DNA from: Cycas panzhihuaensis
Taxonomy: Eukaryota > Cycadophyta
Assembly (NCBI GenBank): GCA_023213395.1
Contig: CM041465.1
Span: forward strand, 97,843,741-97,907,740
Length of the DNA stretch: 64,000 bases
Reading direction: 5' to 3'
Shown piece after piece: positions 58,496 through 64,000 of the stretch. Both the position numbers and the translations under genes were made by a program. Numbering within the stretch: position 1 is the first letter of the stretch; each line of letters begins with the position of its first letter. Below the pieces are notes generated by a model. The model saw only the letters and a program-made list of their open reading frames with translations. It searched no databases and was not told where the DNA came from.

Positions 58496-60148
58496 CCATG
58501 TAACACTTGTAAAGTGTTTAACATATCTGACATTAAGAAGATAATAATTATTTCAATAACATATATGAAGGGAAACCTGCTTTGGAAAGGTAGGTTATAG
58601 TTTATATGAGTTATTGTTGATGAGATGGTGATTTAGGTATGTCTTGAATCTAAATATTTTCCTTAATAAGGCTAAGAGACATAGGTTCACCTTCCATAGG
58701 TGTGGAAGTGAACTTTGGTACAAGATCTCTAAGCTTATGACAAAAACGTAACATAAAAGATTGACACTTTGAATGGAAAAGTTGAAAGAAACAAAAGAGA
58801 TAAATACAGAAAATGTCTCCCCAGTATGATTGCAAAAAAATATTTGGTTAGAATAGGGACCTCTCATGATTAATTTCTAAGGGAATAAAAAATATCAAAG
58901 AGGAAGTTTCTTTATGCAACAAATAATATCTTATGTATAGTAAAAGGTTTTATTTTGTCATCAAATGATATGACTTTTATGAAGAATAGGGATCTTGTGA
59001 CATATTTATGTACTAAAAAATAAATCAATCTAAGTTTGGGTCTATTATTTCTATTAATTCATGCCCTGAATTATTCATTTTATTAAACAACTCCCTTATG
59101 CAATACACTTGTAATAGGTCAATTTCATTGGGAATCCTAAGTTTGCATGTGCAAACATGATAATCTTTATAAATATTATTCTCATTGTAGAGAGTCCTTA
59201 TGTTTCCACTTGAATTAGGTTTTAATTGAATTAAAGTTTATTAAGTTGCTTTTATTAAATTCCTTCTATCATCAATTTACCTATTTCTTAAAATAAGAAA
59301 TAAAGTAAAAATTTAGATAAAAATAAAATAGAAATAAAAGAAAAGCTAAGAAAATAAAAGAACTTTCATATTCCTATCTTGTTTTAACCCTTTTCTTGTC
59401 TTCTTAATTACTTTTCTTTTTCTTCTTATAAAGAAGAAAAAGTCAAACAAAATAAGAAGTCAAGAAAGAAACTTACTTGATGAAAAAACATACCTAGATG
59501 ACTTGATGTAATAACACTTATATTTAATAAAGAAACAATCTTCTTAGTAAATTTATTCATTCTCGTTATCCTAATATTCAATTCCTATAAAATAAGATCA
59601 AGGAGATACTACCAAGCATAAATTATCTATTAAATGAGTATTAAAACCAAATGAAATAATGTGAATGGATTTTTAGGAAATGGTCATGTGAGTACCTAAT
59701 AAACAATTTGACAAATACTAGGAAAAATCAAAAGAAGAGAATGAAGTTGATAATGAAATAAAATGAGAAAAATATCAGTATAAAGTAAAAAATAATAAAA
59801 TTCTAATTGTGAAAAGAATAATAAAAATAAGTAGTAATCAACAAAATATTTAACAATATCATTGAAAAAATATACCCAATAAGAAGTATTTAATATGAAA
59901 TATCATTGAAGAAGTGTGACTAATTAATGGTATAGTAGACAAAATACCATTAGAAGTGTAGAGAAATAATGCATCAATTGTTAGCGATAGCACATGAAAT
60001 ATATAGATGTCTTGGTGTATTTGATAAGTAGAATATTACATGAAATACATTATAATTTATGGTATTTTATAAAGATACCACATGTAATATGGTGACAACC
60101 TATAATATTTAAAAAGAATACCACATAAAATTCACTAAGATCCAATAG
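58496..60148. other. AT-rich intergenic sequence, no gene seen
   Basis: Composition drops sharply in GC after the outer element ends. Short A-rich purine runs (59280-59470). The minus-strand open stretch 58867-58595 is low-complexity and matches no family I recognise. Confidence 0.5.
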
Positions 60149-60469
60149 TGTTGGAATATATATATACATATAAATTAATACAAAGTGAGCATATTTATGT
60201 GCCTAATATGTAAGTGGAATATTCTCAATAGTGGTGAGCCAATGGATGTAATTCTAATTATATTTAGAAATTTTAGATCTATAAATATCGATCAAAATCT
60301 AAACTATATGTACTATTAGATTTACAAAAATGTGAATATAATATTATTATAGGTTTTCACTTGTAAGGGTTTCCCATGGCAATCTGGTGTCCTTTGTATA
60401 TGTATTCTGCTATGATTTACTTATTGTGAAAGATCTTATTAACCTTGTTTACATTTATATTTTCCAATA
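60149..60469 (+). repeat. 5' LTR of degenerate copia-3
   Basis: TGTTGGAAT... at 60149 and ...TTTTCCAATA at 60469 form the short inverted ends typical of copia LTRs (321 bp). A PBS-like sequence follows at once. No second LTR in the window. Confidence 0.6.
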
Positions 60470-60481
60470 TGATATCAAAAC
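60470..60481 (+). other. Decayed primer-binding site of copia-3
   Basis: TGATATCAAAAC differs from TGGTATCAGAGC by three G-to-A transitions. Confidence 0.6.
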
Positions 60482-63600
<3,119 letters not shown>

Positions 63601-63935
63601 AGTTGGGTGCCACATCACATCAAACTTGTATTCCTTAATGAAGACTTGAAGAGGAGATTCGCATGGCTCAAGTGTCTCAACCTCTTAGTTGAGTCAAAGG
63701 AATATAGTTGAGTTGTATGGACAAAGGGTTAGGTGTAGAGAGAGTTATATGGTTATAGGGACTATTAGAGTCAAATATAAAGAATCAAGCACATACAAGG
63801 TATAGTACCATTACATCCAAGAGAAGATCAAATCAAAGAAAATGTAGGTTGAAGTTTATTCAAGTGGAGATCGACTTGTAGATGTGTTTACCAAACTCAA
63901 ACTAAATATCGTTGCATCAATATTCGTGCGTATTA
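63601..63935 (+). pseudogene. copia-3 RT and RNase H remnants
   Basis: HIKLVFLNEDLKRRFAWLKC...VESKEYS (about 63615-63710) corresponds to the copia RT block VKTAFLHGDLEEEIYM. It is followed after a large internal deletion by STYKV.YHYIQEKI and VEVYSSGDRLVDVFTKLKLN (63775-63890), the RNase H C-terminal block ending in DxFTK. Plus strand, consistent with the LTR and PBS at 60149-60481. Confidence 0.65.
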
Positions 63936-64000
63936 AGTATGGTTATCCTTGAGAGAGGATCTATTCCCAAGGATAAACCTTATTACCCCACATTTACATT

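Overview
The window reads as transposon-packed plant nuclear DNA, probably from a large-genome seed plant. I find no host gene, rRNA, tRNA or CRISPR array. Nearly every recognisable coding stretch is a decayed LTR-retrotransposon protein (Ty3/gypsy or Ty1/copia). Stop codons are scattered through them, many of them TAG where a related copy has CAG or TGG, as expected of old methylated repeats. The species cannot be named from the sequence.

Layout. On the left, the minus strand holds a gypsy gag relic with primer-binding site and LTR (62-2137). It truncates a minus-strand copia relic (2138-5473). From 6554 to 58495 lies one nested block. The 'outer' element is a Tat-like Ty3/gypsy retrotransposon with LTRs of about 2.95 kb and a gag-PR-RT-RNaseH-IN polyprotein. 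Two related elements sit inside it. E2 (7492-22134) is in its 5' LTR, with TSD CCTTT/CCTTC. E3 (28818-42809) splits its reverse transcriptase, with perfect TSD CCTTT. A copia element (47427-52756, perfect TSD GTAAC, minus strand) is inserted in the outer element's antisense gene. To the right is AT-rich DNA without recognisable genes, a long (TA)n tract, and a degenerate plus-strand copia relic running off the window.

Most interesting content. All three gypsy elements carry, 3' of the polyprotein region, an antisense gene on the minus strand. It has its own conserved TATA box, a segment resembling the plant mobile domain (PMD), an acidic Gly/Pro-rich linker, a conserved phase-1 intron with a TACTAAC-type branch point, and a coiled-coil C-terminal exon. 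Next to its promoter, on the plus strand, is a second RNase H-like ORF preceded by a splice-acceptor-like site and followed by the polypurine tract and 3' LTR. E2 and E3 lack RT, the first RNase H and integrase at the same place, yet both keep gag, protease, the antisense gene and the extra RNase H. They therefore look like a non-autonomous sublineage that kept these accessory genes and depended on an outer-type partner for RT and integrase. Today all copies are inactivated by stops, frameshifts or nested insertions.

Limits. Boundaries of LTRs, TSDs, PBSs and the intron were read directly and by comparing copies within the window. Family names come from motif recognition without database searches. 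Percent identities and ages were not calculated.
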